Shown: piece by piece, positions 10,736 through 22,270 of the stretch
How positions within the stretch are numbered: the first letter of the stretch is position 1
How the letters are laid out: each line of letters opens with the position of its first letter
Source of the DNA: Quercus robur
Taxonomy: Eukaryota; Streptophyta; Magnoliopsida; Fagales; Fagaceae
Assembly (NCBI RefSeq): GCF_932294415.1
Contig: NC_065542.1
Span: 49,454,942 to 49,518,941, forward strand
Direction: 5' to 3'
DNA length: 64,000 nt
Translations under genes and position numbers: made by a program
The notes under the pieces: model-generated
The model's database searches: none
The model's input: the letters and a program-made list of their open reading frames with translations, nothing else
What the model was told of the DNA's origin: nothing

Positions 10736-13378
10736 CTCTCGTATTTCATCAATATCAACCATTTTAAATAATAACAGTTTCTATAAAGATCCACTAAGCA
10801 CCTCAAGTAAATTTGAATTTGTATTTCAATGAAAAACTTAAAAATATTAATTATCTATTCACTCATAATACTTAATGGTTATTTTTCTTTTTATATTTTT
10901 TTCTAATTATTGTCACAATCGTATTGTTTTCATACCCTTTATCTATACATACACACACAATTGTAGTGGTTTCTTTGTTTAATATGGTAAGATACTAAGC
11001 TCAATCGTATTGTTTTCATACCCTTTATCGATACTTACACACACAATTGTAGTAGTTTCTTTGTTTAATATGGTAAGATACTAAGCTAAAGCAAACAAAT
11101 TTTATTGCAATTACTAAAAGTTGTTCTAATAAAACCTAATTCTCTCGACTCCTTGAAAACAATATACAAACAAAAACATAAAGACATACAGAAGTAAAAC
11201 AAAAACTAATAAAAAGTATATTACAAGAATCAAGCGACGAAGCCGCCCTAAAAAACGGCAAGGAAAAAAAGGTCTAAGCTCAACCACAAAAAGTTTATGG
11301 ATCTTAATGACATATCCAAATGTCAATTGTTGAATTTATTGTGTGTATGTATAATTATACATGTTTATTTTTATTTTTGTGTTTCTATTTACATTAGGAG
11401 TATGCACACACATGTATATTTAGTTATTGAAATGTATTGGTTTGACATGTACCAAAAATTTGCATCTTCATTAGCATGTTTAACCTGACAAATATTTTAG
11501 GTTCAACTTTTTCATTTACAACAATACTCATTCTAGAAGTGGATTCTTTAAATTACTCTAAAAGTATATGCTATGGATTGCTTACGAATAATTTTCTTTT
11601 ATTCCTAATAAATATAATGTAGACACAGTTCTATAAGGAAAACAAAATACATAATTTAATAAAAAAACCAAGAACTATTTTTGAAATCAAAATTCTCAAA
11701 TTGAATAAGAAACTTTTTTTTTATTTCCTCATTCACACTCTCTCTCACTACTTTATCATTTTCTTTTTTCAAGAATATTATCGATAGTTTGGCTAATCTT
11801 AGTTGGAATAGCACACCACTTGCTTGATACCAACTGTATCCGCAGCTTTTACCATTAACAGTTTTTAAAGTGGCTATGAATTCCTATTTGGCAAATATAG
11901 TATAATGAAGTACTATAACTTTGCATGTTGTGTACATATCTATTTGTTACATTTTTAGTATGGTTCCTAGTAAAAATTGAAATTAGCATGTTGTTGCAAG
12001 TTTTCTATGTGTAGCAGAATTCGTATTAATGACAATTAACTGCCTTGTCAATTTTAATGGTGTTTACAAGATTTTTGGGAAAATATATTTGTGTATGATC
12101 AATTAAGGTTTGTTTAAGATAATCTATCTTATAATTAAATTGTGTTTTTGATTTTTTTTTTCTTGTATTTCATCAATATCAACCATTTTAAATAATAATA
12201 GGTTAGATAGAGATCCACTAAGCATCTCAAGTAAATTTGAATGTGTATTTCAATGAAAAACTTAAAAATACTAATTATCTATTCACTCATAATACTTAGT
12301 GGTTGTTTTTTTATTTTTTATTGTCATTGTTATGTTTATGTTTACTTTTATATTTATAATTTTCACAATTATATGGATTTCATACCCTTATCTATACATA
12401 CACACACAAGGATACATATAGATATAAACATAATTGTAGTGGTTTTTTTGTTTACTATGGTAAGATACTAAGCTAAAGCAAACAAATTTTATTGTAATTA
12501 CTAAAAGTTGCTTTAATAAAACCTAATTCTTCCAACTCCTTGAAAACAATATACAAACATATTCATAGAAATATACAAAAGTAAACCAAAAACTAACAAA
12601 AGTATACTACAAGAATCTAGTGGCAAAGCCACCCCAAAAAAAGTTATGAGTTCAACCACAAAAAAGTTTGAGGATCTTAATGACTTATATCCAAATGTCA
12701 ATTGTTGAATTTATTGTGTGTATATATAATTATACATGTTTGTTTTTATTTTTACGTTTCTATTTACATTAGGAGTGTGCACATGCATGTGTATATTTAC
12801 TTATTACAATGTATACATGTACCAAAAATTTGCATCTATGTTAGTATGTATATTTACTTATTACAATGTATTGGTTTGACATGTACCAAAAATTTGCATC
12901 TTCATTAGTATGTTTGTCCTGAAAAATAATTTAGGTTTAGCTTTTTCATTTGCATCAATCCTTATTCCGGAAGTGGATTATTTAAATTACTTTAAAAGTA
13001 TATGCTATGGATTGCTTACGAATAGTTTTCTTTTATCCCTAACAAATATAAAGCAGACATAGTTTTCTTTTATTCCTAATAAATATAATGTAGGCCTAGT
13101 TTTATAAGAAAAAAAAAAACATAATTTAATAAAGAAAGCAAGAAAATTCTCAAATAGTTTAAGAAACTTTTTTTTTTTTTTTTTAATTTCCTCATCCACA
13201 CTCTCTCTTGCTTGTTTATCATTTTCTTTTTTCAAGAATGTTATTGGGAGTTCGGCTAATTTTAGTTGGAATAGCACACCATTGCCTTGATGACAACTAC
13301 ATCGGCTGTTTGTAGAGTAGCCTTGAGCTTCTATATGACAAATATGGTATGAAGAAACACTATAACTTTGAATGTTGT
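10145..13378. repeat. Three diverged tandem copies of a roughly 1.4 kb unit
   Basis: The block GCAAACAAATTTTATTG occurs at 10161, 11091 and 12478, each time followed by the same series of landmarks: CTAAAAGTTG, TTCCTCATCCACACTCTC-like, TTATCATTTTCTTTTTTCAAG, GGAATAGCACACCA and CACTATAACTTTG. Copy 2 (about 11075-12460) is longest. Copy 1 (10145-11073) lacks the part corresponding to 11231-11682. Copy 3 (12461-13378) stops after the AACTTTGAATGTTG block. A secondary 86-bp tandem duplication sits in copy 1 (CAATCGTATTGTTTTCATACCC at 10918 and 11004). No coding region, terminal repeats or tRNA primer site were recognised, so the origin of the unit is unknown. Confidence 0.8.
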
Positions 13379-13559
13379 AGCTTTTTGTGTGAGGTACTAA
13401 TTCTTACATTTTCCTTCCCTTTCTTTCATTTTTATTGTTGTTTTATTGCTTTGATTATCTTTTGTGTAGTTTAGGTTTATTGCTTTGATAGTTAGAAAGC
13501 ATGCTAGGTTAGTTAGACGTAGTTTTGATTATGTGTTGCCTTTTGTGTTTTTGGGCAGG

Positions 13560-14010
13560 GATGCGTATGCATGCTTGTGCATGCATATGCAACTCCATGA
13601 CTTTGTGTGATGGAGGAAAAATTGTGAAAATGAAAGATGTTTTAGAAAGCTAAGTTGCTTAGAGAAAAGAATGAATGAACTAGCTCTTCAAGAGACACAC
13701 TCTTGGAATAATACCTCATAGGCAGATTTCTTGGATTCAAATTCAACAAGTTCTAATAATGAGGGCAGCCTTGCTTATTTATAGATAAATAGGCAAGCTG
13801 CTAATTGGCTAGAAAATTAGTTACAAGCTGCTGATTGGCCAAAGCCTAACAAACATCTCTAACTAAATAACAGGCCATTGCACTTATCACTAACAATCTA
13901 TCAACTAACTAACTAACTTTATGTTACAAGTGAAAGGATCTACTTATCATACAACATAAGCACTAGTAAACTACTAGCTTTAAAAATGAACTATATTATG
14001 ATTGACCCTC
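13560..14010 (-). mobile_element. Probable LTR of the adjacent Ty3/gypsy relic
   Basis: On the - strand this segment has promoter-like structure: CTATTTATCTATAAATAAGC (a TATA region, about 13800-13781), followed by an AT-rich leader ending near CCATCACACAAAGTCATGG. Its place beyond the protease end of a - strand gag relic fits a 3' LTR. The second LTR was not found, so the boundaries are estimates. Confidence 0.4.
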
Positions 14011-14229
14011 TTTGGAACACACTTGTACTCAAGTGTGGCTAGTTGTAAGATGATCTGGTGCATGACAAGGCAGCAAGTGATGCACATTGGAACTGTTGGA
14101 GATATGCATATGATCCAGTAGTTCCATTGATCTGCATTCTCATTAGTTGCTGTATTAAGCTACTGCATCATGCTAGAGATTAAGGTCTGTTGTAGCTTTG
14201 TGTCAAGGCTGCAAGTGTAAGCAGCCATG

Positions 14230-15690
14230 CAGATGCTCTTGCATCCAACCTTCTTCATTTTGACCACTGGTTTAGGACCAGCTTTCCCTTTCTTTGGCTA
14301 CAATGTGTAACGATCTCATTTCTTGTATAAGCTGGATGTGTTTCTCCTTCCACCCAAAATGGTTTGATATGGGCATAATCTTTCACACCCAAGTAAGAGA
14401 TGGCAAACATCCATGGTTGTCACATCACAAAGAACATAATCTTGAAAGTCATTAATTAAGAACACTAAGCACTTTCTAGAATCTCTAACTTCACCTCCTT
14501 TCTTGAAGCAAGATAGCTTTTGTGGTTGGGGCTAGTCTTGATTCTTCAATTCAAAATTGTTAAAAACTTCTTATGACACCTTATTCTCATAACTACTTCT
14601 TCTAAGCCACTCGTTATTCTCCATTTCTTTCTTCGAAACTTGCAAGACGTTTGTTACTAATGATAAATCCTCTACTTCCTCCATATGAGCATCTACTTCT
14701 TTTTCCACGTATTGATCATATACAAGTTCTTGAATGCATTCCCCTCCTCTATTGTCTTCAATTATCAATACACTCACACATTTCTTCTTCTTCTTCATAT
14801 ATTGGAAATTCTTCATCTTCCTTGTCTTCACAACCTTCAATCATCAAAGCTTTACCCTTGCCTTGAGCATTAACTCCCCATTTCTTGCAATTTGTGGTCT
14901 TGTGCTCAGCTTCTTCACACTTGTAGCACTTAAATGTAATGTTTTTTGCTGCTTTAGGGACTGGTGTTACTGTACCAGAAGTTGAACGCAAACCTGCACT
15001 GTCAATCTTGAAAGGCTGTGCACTGTTAGTAGTTGGCCTTCCTTGAGTGCAAACTTGGGTACTTCTGCTACCACCATAACCCTAGAACTGCACAAAAACT
15101 TTTCTTGCAAGTTGCTTCTCAAATATCAAGGCTCTATTGTAAGTTTCAGAGACAGTCTGCAATTGGTGCAAAGATATGACATCTTGAATTGGTGGTTTAA
15201 GACCACTTAAGAACCTTGCAACCATCTACTCTTCACTCTTATTCAGGTCTACTCAAGCTACCAGTTAATAAAATGCCTCTATATACTCTTCCACACTGCC
15301 ATGTTACTTCAAATTATGTTGTTGTTTGTACAAGGACTGCATATAATTGAAAGGCAGAAACTTGTTTCTCATTTTCTGCTTCATCTTGCACCAATCTTGG
15401 ATCTTTCTTTTACCTATCCTAACTCTTTGAACTTGGAGTTGCTCCCACCAAGCTGAAGTTCTCCCTCTTAGCTTGATAGAGATCAATTTCACCTTCTTGG
15501 AATCTGGTACCTCATGGAAATCAAAGATTCTTTCCACTTGGTTAAACCAATCCATGAATTCTTCATGATTCAAGCTACCATAGAACTTAGGTAACTCAAT
15601 CTTGATGTTTGATTCCCATTTTGGTTCTCCCCTTAGAGGACTGGGCACTTGCCTTGGAACACCTCCTCTAGCCTGACCAATTGAGTTACT
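14230..15690 (-). mobile_element. Ty3/gypsy gag-protease relic, reverse transcriptase and integrase missing
   Basis: Right to left: a retrotransposon gag domain (15648-15304; FYGSLNHEEFMDWFNQVERI, ending LPFNYMQSLY), then a zinc knuckle at about 14928-14887 (CYKCEEAEHKTTNC, an exact CX2CX4HX4C), then a decayed aspartic-protease-region tail (about 14560-14250) where VLCDVTTMDVCHLLLG can be read, a segment characteristic of plant gypsy elements just after the protease. Frameshifts and stops are present. The polymerase and integrase parts are absent, so the element is internally deleted. The right side ends at a MITE that abuts duplicated COX15 sequence. Confidence 0.85.
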
Positions 15691-15692
15691 AA

Positions 15693-16191
15693 GGGGCTGT
15701 TTGGATTTTTTTTGTCATCACTCATCACTCCTCATTCAATTTTGGTCACTCATCATTCATCACTCATCACTTAAAATACCCCAATTTCTCCAACCCCACC
15801 CGTTTGGCACTCATCACTCCTCATTCAATTTTTGTCACTCATCACTTAAAATACCCCAATTTCCCCAACCCCACCCGTTTGGCACTCATCACTCAATTCT
15901 ACCGTTACTTTTTGTTTCAAAAAAAAAAAAAAAAACCCGAAAAGTCAAGATATGCAGCTGGGCTTTGTTTCAAAAGAAGAAAACAATTGAAAAAAAAAAA
16001 ACCCAAAAGTCAAATATTGCGGCTGAACAGTGAGAGAGTTGTGAGTTTAATTATGGAAATGCCATTAAAAACAGAGTTATGGAAACTAAAAACACCTAAA
16101 ATATGTTTTCAGTTTCCATAACTCATTACTCAAAAATCAGAGAATTGAGTGATGGAAACAAAAACTAGAAACAAAATCCAAACGGACTTCT
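15693..16191. mobile_element. PIF/Harbinger-like MITE with TAA target duplication
   Basis: The left end GGGGCTGTTTGGATTTT and the right end AAAATCCAAACGGACTTCT are inverted repeats with mismatches. The element is bracketed by TAA on both sides (15690-15692 and 16192-16194), the 3-bp duplication typical of Tourist/Harbinger MITEs. Inside there is a local tandem duplication of about 80 bp (TTTGGCACTCATCACTC units, 15803 and 15878) and a second one around CAAAAGTCAA. There is no transposase. Family is inferred from ends and target site only. Confidence 0.7.
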
Positions 16192-16196
16192 TAACA

Positions 16197-17729
16197 AGCA
16201 TCTGAATATGCTCAGCCAAGAGTATGCCCTTTCCGTCTTGCATCTCATCTTTTCACAGCATCTGCAATTTCCTTTGGCCTTTTCTGGACTGCTCTTTCTG
16301 TTGTTATGCCCGAGCCACCTGCTGAATCAGTAGCTTGGGTTCGTGGAGCGGCCAAAGTAAAGAGACTTGCCCTTCTTGTTGGCATACTTGTTGGCATGTT
16401 GCCATTACTGCTGTCTCTGGAGAATTTGTTGCTGGAAATGATGCTGTACGTAACTGTGTTTTATTCTTGTCTTGCTTCTCTTCTTACATGATGAACTACT
16501 AGATGATTTGCTTTGCTTGCAAATTATGATCAAGCTCTTGTACAAAATTTGTCAGGGTCATGCTTATAATACTTTTCCAAAGATGGGTGATACATGGATA
16601 CCAGAAGATGTCCTTGACATGAAGCCACTAATTCGAAATTTCGTTGAGAATACCTCTACTATGCAGGTATTAATTCTCAGCTGAGACTATATTTTAACTT
16701 CTTTAACAGTTTAATTTTGTTGTTTTCTAGATGGTTGCTTCAACTGCTACGTGCTAATGCCATGTTGCCTCTTCAAATTGGTAAAGATTGAAATAAAGAA
16801 AAATTAAGAATTGAGAAGAAAATGTTATGTGAGGTTTTTATTTGTAGAGCAAATGTTGCTGAATGAGAATATTAATAAATCCTTTGCTCCTCTTCTTTAG
16901 TTTTTTTTTTCCTGAATATCATCCTTTGAGGAGACATTTTAGGTTCGAGGAAATTTCATGAGAGAGAATAAATTCTTGGAGAAAATACATTGATCCAAAG
17001 TTATATCATTTTGTATCAGCCAGGTGGCCAAAACTTTCTGTACTAGCTACCAATTCTGTCTTGCTCAAAATACTGGCCAAAAACTTGGCTATCTGTGTTT
17101 GTTGACAAAGTAATCCAATATCTGTATTTTGAGCATAGGGTTCAATCGCATTATAGCATTCCTTTACCAGTACATATGTGAATACTGGCCAACATTACAG
17201 TACAATCAACTTGGCCATCTGTGTTTGTTGACAACATGATTCAATATCTGTATTTTGAGTGTAAGGTTCAATCACAGTATAGCAGTCCTTAACCTGCATA
17301 TATGTGAATCATTTTTTATGTTTTGAAATTAAAAATGATAATTCTTTTGTGAGTGAATTAGAACATTTTTTAGTTATCAAAATGCTGGTTTTGTGTTTAT
17401 GAAAATACATGTATTATACATACGGTACTCTGAAATTAACGGAAGCCAAAATATTTTGTTCCAGCACTAACAAACCAAAATGGCCACAAGGCAGTATTTA
17501 TAACTTTGCATTGATATCTGAAGTGATTTTCTTATGGACTGTATTGAAGCCACAAAAATTATGACCTTGTTTGCGGATTTAATAAACTTAATAATAGTGC
17601 TGTTGTTTGCGGAGTTCATGATTAAACACAAGTATAAATAATTATGCGTTTTGAAATTGTAGAATTTCTGAATCTTATATTGAATAAGCTCCTTCAAGCC
17701 TTAATGAAACGTATTGGTGTTATAATTCA
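16197..17729 (+). pseudogene. Partial duplicate of COX15 (exon 4 to intron 5), frameshifted
   Basis: From AGCATCTGAATATGC to GGTGTTATAATTCA this segment matches 38558-40112 of the intact COX15 gene, exons and introns together, with scattered substitutions and small indels. It starts six bases inside exon 4 and stops about 40 bp before exon 6. Exon 4 carries an 8-bp insertion: the parent reads GTTGGCATTCTTGTTGCCAT, while here the segment contains a repeated GTTGGCAT-like unit (about 16378-16408), which shifts the frame. The exon 5 copy (about 16557-16667) is still open, with Phe to Val and Val to Met changes. Introns are retained, so this arose by DNA duplication, not by retroposition. It has no promoter or start, so a product is very unlikely. 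Confidence 0.93.
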
Positions 17730-18357
17730 AAAAAATTTCTCAGAAAAATCCCGAAAAACTAAAACAAAGGTCCCGAATCCATTTTATATTTTCATAATTT
17801 ATTTTAACAATAAAAACAACGATTACAGAAATAACAAAACAATCCAAATGAAAACTATTGTAAATTAGAATTAAACAAATAAAATAATCCTCAAGATACA
17901 TTTCAAACGAGAATAACAACTAGATATACCACTTTATATAATAAAAAATTCAAAATCAAAACACGATCTAATAAAATAGAAATTTTGTGAAAGGCATAAC
18001 AATTGTTGGCTTATATGGAGGACACAGTCACATAGACTGATAGACACGATTTAGTAATATATTACTGAATGATTCTTCAGGTGCTTGATGAGTTGATTGA
18101 GTTTGTCGATGCGGATGATGAGATGAGTGACGGAACAAAGGAGCGTTGTGCTGAAGTAGTTAATGAACATAGAAGACAAAGATGGTGGCGATGAGGAGAG
18201 CGTTGCGCTAGTTTAGAGCGTTGCGCTAAACTGGCACCTCTGAAACATTAGGGACCAAAGTGACATTCATTGCAAAGGTTAAGGACCAAAGATGTAGTTT
18301 ATCCAAAATTTTATAACTAAGAAATTAAGAAAGTTTTGCCACACCAGCCTTAGATTT
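17730..18357. other. Intergenic, no gene recognised
   Basis: No coding region, RNA gene or clear repeat end was recognised. A short imperfect duplication, GAGCGTTGCGCTA, occurs twice at about 18199 and 18217. The block TTAGGGACCAAAGTGACAT is of the kind found at edges of plant repeats, but no element could be delimited. Confidence 0.4.
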
Positions 18358-19241
18358 ATGGTTTTAAAATCCGGACCGAACTGTACAGTTCGACTTGATT
18401 AATCGGGAACCGCCATTTTCCGTTTTCCTTCTTCTCCATTCTTCTGTGTTTATTCTTCTTGCTTCTTTGGCGTTTCCTTTCTTCTTCTGTCACTGGTGCC
18501 CAAAACCAAAACCAAAAGAAATCAAAAGTCTAAGATTTTCCAATAAAGTTGTATACCAATATGGTAGACACTACCCCTTCCCCATGAAAATGTTGGACAT
18601 CTGGCCACGCTTCCACCATTCATTGGCTTTTAAACTTTTTTCATTTAATTGCATTATTTATAGGACATTTAAATGTTTAATTGCATTATTTATTGGTGCT
18701 ACAAACCCACATATTCATATATTAAATTCATGTACTGTTCTTCTTAACAACCATCTATGTATTGTTACTGTAAATTAGGATTTATATTATAGATTAAATA
18801 AATGTGTATAATATTATATAAATTTATAAAAAAGTGTACAATATTATACATATTTGCATAAAAATATATGACATTGTAGACATTCATTTTGTTTATAATA
18901 TAAATCTATTTTATTTAGATTGTATAATATAAACTAATAATAATAATAATTATTATTATTATTATTATTATTTTTAACAATTACTAATAATATTCCGTTG
19001 ATTTTTGAAACACCATAATGAAAGTTATGATATAAAAAATACATTTGAATGATGATCTTCATATTTATTTGAATTATTTTAGTCAGTTTTTCTATTTATA
19101 CTAATTTATTTTATTTATCTATATTTTAAATAACTATTAAATTAATCATGACTTCATCACAGTTCGACCTCGATCCGATCTCGAAAACTTTGAACCTCTT
19201 CCTTTTCTGGTTTTTTGAATGGTCCAGGTTTCAAAACCATG
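18358..19241. mobile_element. Non-autonomous TIR element, 884 bp, with 9-bp target duplication
   Basis: The left end ATGGTTTTAAAATCCGGACC and the right end GGTCCAGGTTTCAAAACCATG are inverted repeats with a few mismatches. The element is flanked by CTTAGATTT (18349-18357) and CTTAGATTA (19242-19250), a 9-bp duplication with one mismatch, as expected for Mutator-like elements. The interior is very AT-rich, with an AAT/TTA microsatellite near 18935-18975, and encodes no transposase. The Mutator-like assignment follows from the 9-bp duplication only. Confidence 0.75.
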
Positions 19242-19378
19242 CTTAGATTATCAACCTTTCAATAGACCCCATTCAATGTTACACACTACAAATTGTACTT
19301 TCATTGCTTTTGCTTCCCTTTATAGAATGTAATGCTTTGTTACTTTCTTTGAATGTTATTGAGATTTTGAAAATGACT

Positions 19379-19399
19379 CTCTCTCTCTCTCTCTCTCTC
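19379..19399 (+). repeat. (CT)n microsatellite
   Basis: About ten CT repeats in intergenic sequence; no associated gene. Confidence 0.9.
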
Positions 19400-20442
19400 A
19401 TAGGCAACAATTTTGGATCATGTTAAAGTAGCTTTTAAAGACATGATCTAAACTTGCATCAAATATTTTACTGTAGACCATGATCTTTTATAGCTCATTG
19501 TAGAATTGATATTCTCAAAGGGAATTTAGTGAATCTTAAATAATAATAATAATAAAAAGTGAAGATGTACATTCTTGTGTGAATTGTCATTTTCATCGAC
19601 AAAATTTTTTATTTTTGTCATTCTAATCCTTGAACTTTTAACTTTACTGTCAAGTTAGTCATTTTGTCCATTGATATTTATAAAATTGACATTATTCACA
19701 TATGAGATACGTTTTTTTTAACAACTAAAAATGGATGAAATGACTAATCTGGAAAAAAAAAAATTATTTGATATCTAGAAAATATAAAAGTTTCAATCTA
19801 GTTCTCAAAACTTGAAAAGTTGCAATCAAGTTACAAATTGATTTAAAAAGTCACAAATTGGAATCTCGTCAACTTTCGACCTCCCTTGCTCTTGGTCAAT
19901 TAATACCTCTACCTTTGAATCTTTATCTGATACTTGTCTGTGTAGGAATCCATCTATCTTTCCAAAGAGCAATTTTTGTCCATTCCCCACTCCCCCACTT
20001 CTATCCCTTCACCAATATTTCTCTAGTACTTGTAAACTGTAAATATACTCTCCAAGCAGAAGATGCGTTTGGTTTGGCAAGAACTAAGAATTTGGAAAAT
20101 AATTCAACTGGTATACCTTGAAAAGCAATGAATTTTCATCATTAATAGGCCTCCAACCTTGCTTTGCTAAGAGATCCATATTAAAAGTAAAATCTCTAAA
20201 ACCCATGTCACTATGGAACTTTGATATTCACATTTTTTTTTTTCCCAAGCCAGCCAACCGACCAACAAATCTTATGCTCATTGTCCTTTTGGCCCCACCA
20301 GAATCTCTCAGAAGTCCTTGCAATTCATCATGCATTGAATCCGAAAGCCTGAAGCAACTTCATAGTAAAAGTTGGGATTGATGATTGATAATTGAATTTT
20401 CTACTGCCTTAATTAAAATTTCACTTCTTCTTCGTTTAAAAT

Positions 20443-20682
20443 GAAGTTTATCTCCAAACTAGTTTGGAATAAAATTCTTCAAACCATTTTAAAATGGTGA
20501 CATGTATCCTTTCCACTTGATCCACCTAAACTCTACACTACCCATAATTTGAATTTTATTTATTTTTTAATAAAAACCCAACTAACCCAATTTAACCATA
20601 GGTAGTGAGGGGTTTAGAGTTAGAAGGACACATCACCAATCTAAATAATTTCTTTGAAAACTAGTTTGGCGAGAAACTTTAT
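20443..20682. mobile_element. MITE with long inverted ends, about 240 bp
   Basis: The left end GAAGTTTATCTCCAAACTAG and the right end CTAGTTTGGCGAGAAACTTTAT pair with each other. The pairing continues inward: CCTAAACTCTACACTACCCAT on the left against TAGTGAGGGGTTTAGAGTTAG on the right. It is non-coding and lies about 860 bp upstream of the SKS start codon. The target duplication was not resolved. Confidence 0.65.
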
Positions 20683-20978
20683 CTCTCTCCTTATTCCACC
20701 ACATTGGCTCTAATATTCCATGCAGTAACTCTTATAGATCTATCCACTAAAAAGAAAGCATACCAAGAATAATATAATAAACATTACAACTTTATTAATT
20801 TATTTTTTTATATACATGATTGAATCTTATATTTCTCCATTGAAAATATAAAAGTACAAGTTTTTTTTTTAAAATAAAAATTATACTCTAATCTAATTTA
20901 TATGTTTATGTATGTGAAACATTTTCTTGAAATCTTCTAACCCTTGTCTCATTCTTTTACTGAACAAGAACTGCTTAT

Positions 20979-20992
20979 CTCAAAAAAAAAAA
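20979..20992 (+). mobile_element. Tiny poly(A) insertion flanked by direct repeats
   Basis: CTC followed by an A run sits between AACAAGAACTGCTTAT (20963-20978) and AACAAGAAATACTTAT (20993-21008), a 16-bp direct repeat with two mismatches. It looks like the poly(A) end of a retroposed RNA with almost nothing else. Confidence 0.55.
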
Positions 20993-21081
20993 AACAAGAA
21001 ATACTTATAAGGTGCGGTCACGCGCTACGCTAAGCAAACGAACTAAATTAGAAAGCATATGGCCCGTAACACCATAAATTT

Positions 21082-21103
21082 TTTTTTTTTTTTTGAGAAA
21101 CTT
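21082..21103 (-). mobile_element. Tiny poly(T) insertion flanked by perfect 15-bp direct repeats
   Basis: A T run plus GAGAAACT lies between two copies of TAACACCATAAATTT (21067-21081 and 21104-21118). On the - strand it reads as a short stub ending in TTCTC followed by poly(A), consistent with a retroposon reduced to its tail. It lies about 430 bp upstream of the SKS start. Confidence 0.65.
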
Positions 21104-21546
21104 TAACACCATAAATTTATATTTTACTTTAAAAAAAGAAAACAAAAGCAATCGGTACCGACGAAGCAATTGGTCAAAAAGGCTTGCTGGTTGTTACCAC
21201 CAAATTTCTCCACACTTTGCCGTTACGCATTACACTTTAATGGCCCACACTCTGATTTTTGATATGGAAAGTAGTGCAAAATAACTGTGCCTTTAGCTCA
21301 AAATTATTTTCGAAACGTCAACAAATGGGACCCAAAAACAGAACATCATCAGGCTCCTCTGACTGCGCGAGCTGTTTCCTCTCTCACACCCACGTGAGTG
21401 TTTGTGTGACTGTGTGCTTTCTCATTGCCATGTTTGCTTGCTATCCATTACAGTCACTACCAAAGTAAACTTCACTCTCTCTGTGTGTAAAGTAGAGAAA
21501 AACTAAGATACCCAGAAAGAAACACTCAGAGTTGAAGCTAAATCCA

Positions 21547-22231
21547 ATGCCAACTTCTTCAACCTCGTTCCTTTTTATCCTTCTCTTCTGCTTCTCAACT
21601 GCTGCTTTGGCAGGTGACCCTTTTGTGTTCTATGATTGGACTGTCTCTTACCTCACTGCCTCCCCACTGGGTGTTAAACAAAAGGTTCTTATTTTTCACT
21701 TCAATTCTCTGCAATTCTCCAACTTTTGTCACCCTTATCCTTTGGATGAAAATGGGCACTGCTTATTTTTAGTGATATTTCAAGTTTTAAACTTTTGGGT
21801 ATTGCTCATGTGATTTGTTTATTGGATATTAGTTGCTTACTGTGTAGTAAATATATGATTTTAGCTATTTTTAACTTAAACAGGTCCCCCCATGTGTGAA
21901 TCTCGTAAGTTGATGGAAATTACTTAATTAATATACCAGGTTGATTTACTAATAGTGTGACATATTTTAATATAAAGAGAAGTTTCCTGTTCTAGGAAGA
22001 AGTGAATTTCATAATTCTATTGTTTTTAGCAACTATTCAGTTTTAGAATTTCTCTCATTATTAATTCAGTTATGCTGGAAGTTGCCAAAAGGCTTGTAAC
22101 TTAGTGGCATTGACTGGTCTCCTTGATAAGGAGAACAAGGTTTCAAATTTCCTCCCCAACATGCTGTAACAATTGATTATCCAAAAAGTTATGCCGAAAG
22201 TTAGAAAATATATTTACATGACCCAGTTTAC

Positions 22232-22270
<39 letters not shown>

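Noticed and set aside
14651-14985. Several + strand frames rich in Leu, Phe and Ser
   Set aside because: They are antisense to the gypsy zinc-knuckle region and reflect its Glu/Lys-rich coding strand.
16306-16684. Open frames in the COX15 duplicate that look like a second COX15 gene
   Set aside because: The segment has only parts of exons 4 and 5, no start or other exons, and an 8-bp frameshift in exon 4.
21532-21546. Upstream non-ATG start for SKS
   Set aside because: The codon at 21532 is TTG; the first ATG (21547) gives a standard signal peptide and the usual family length.
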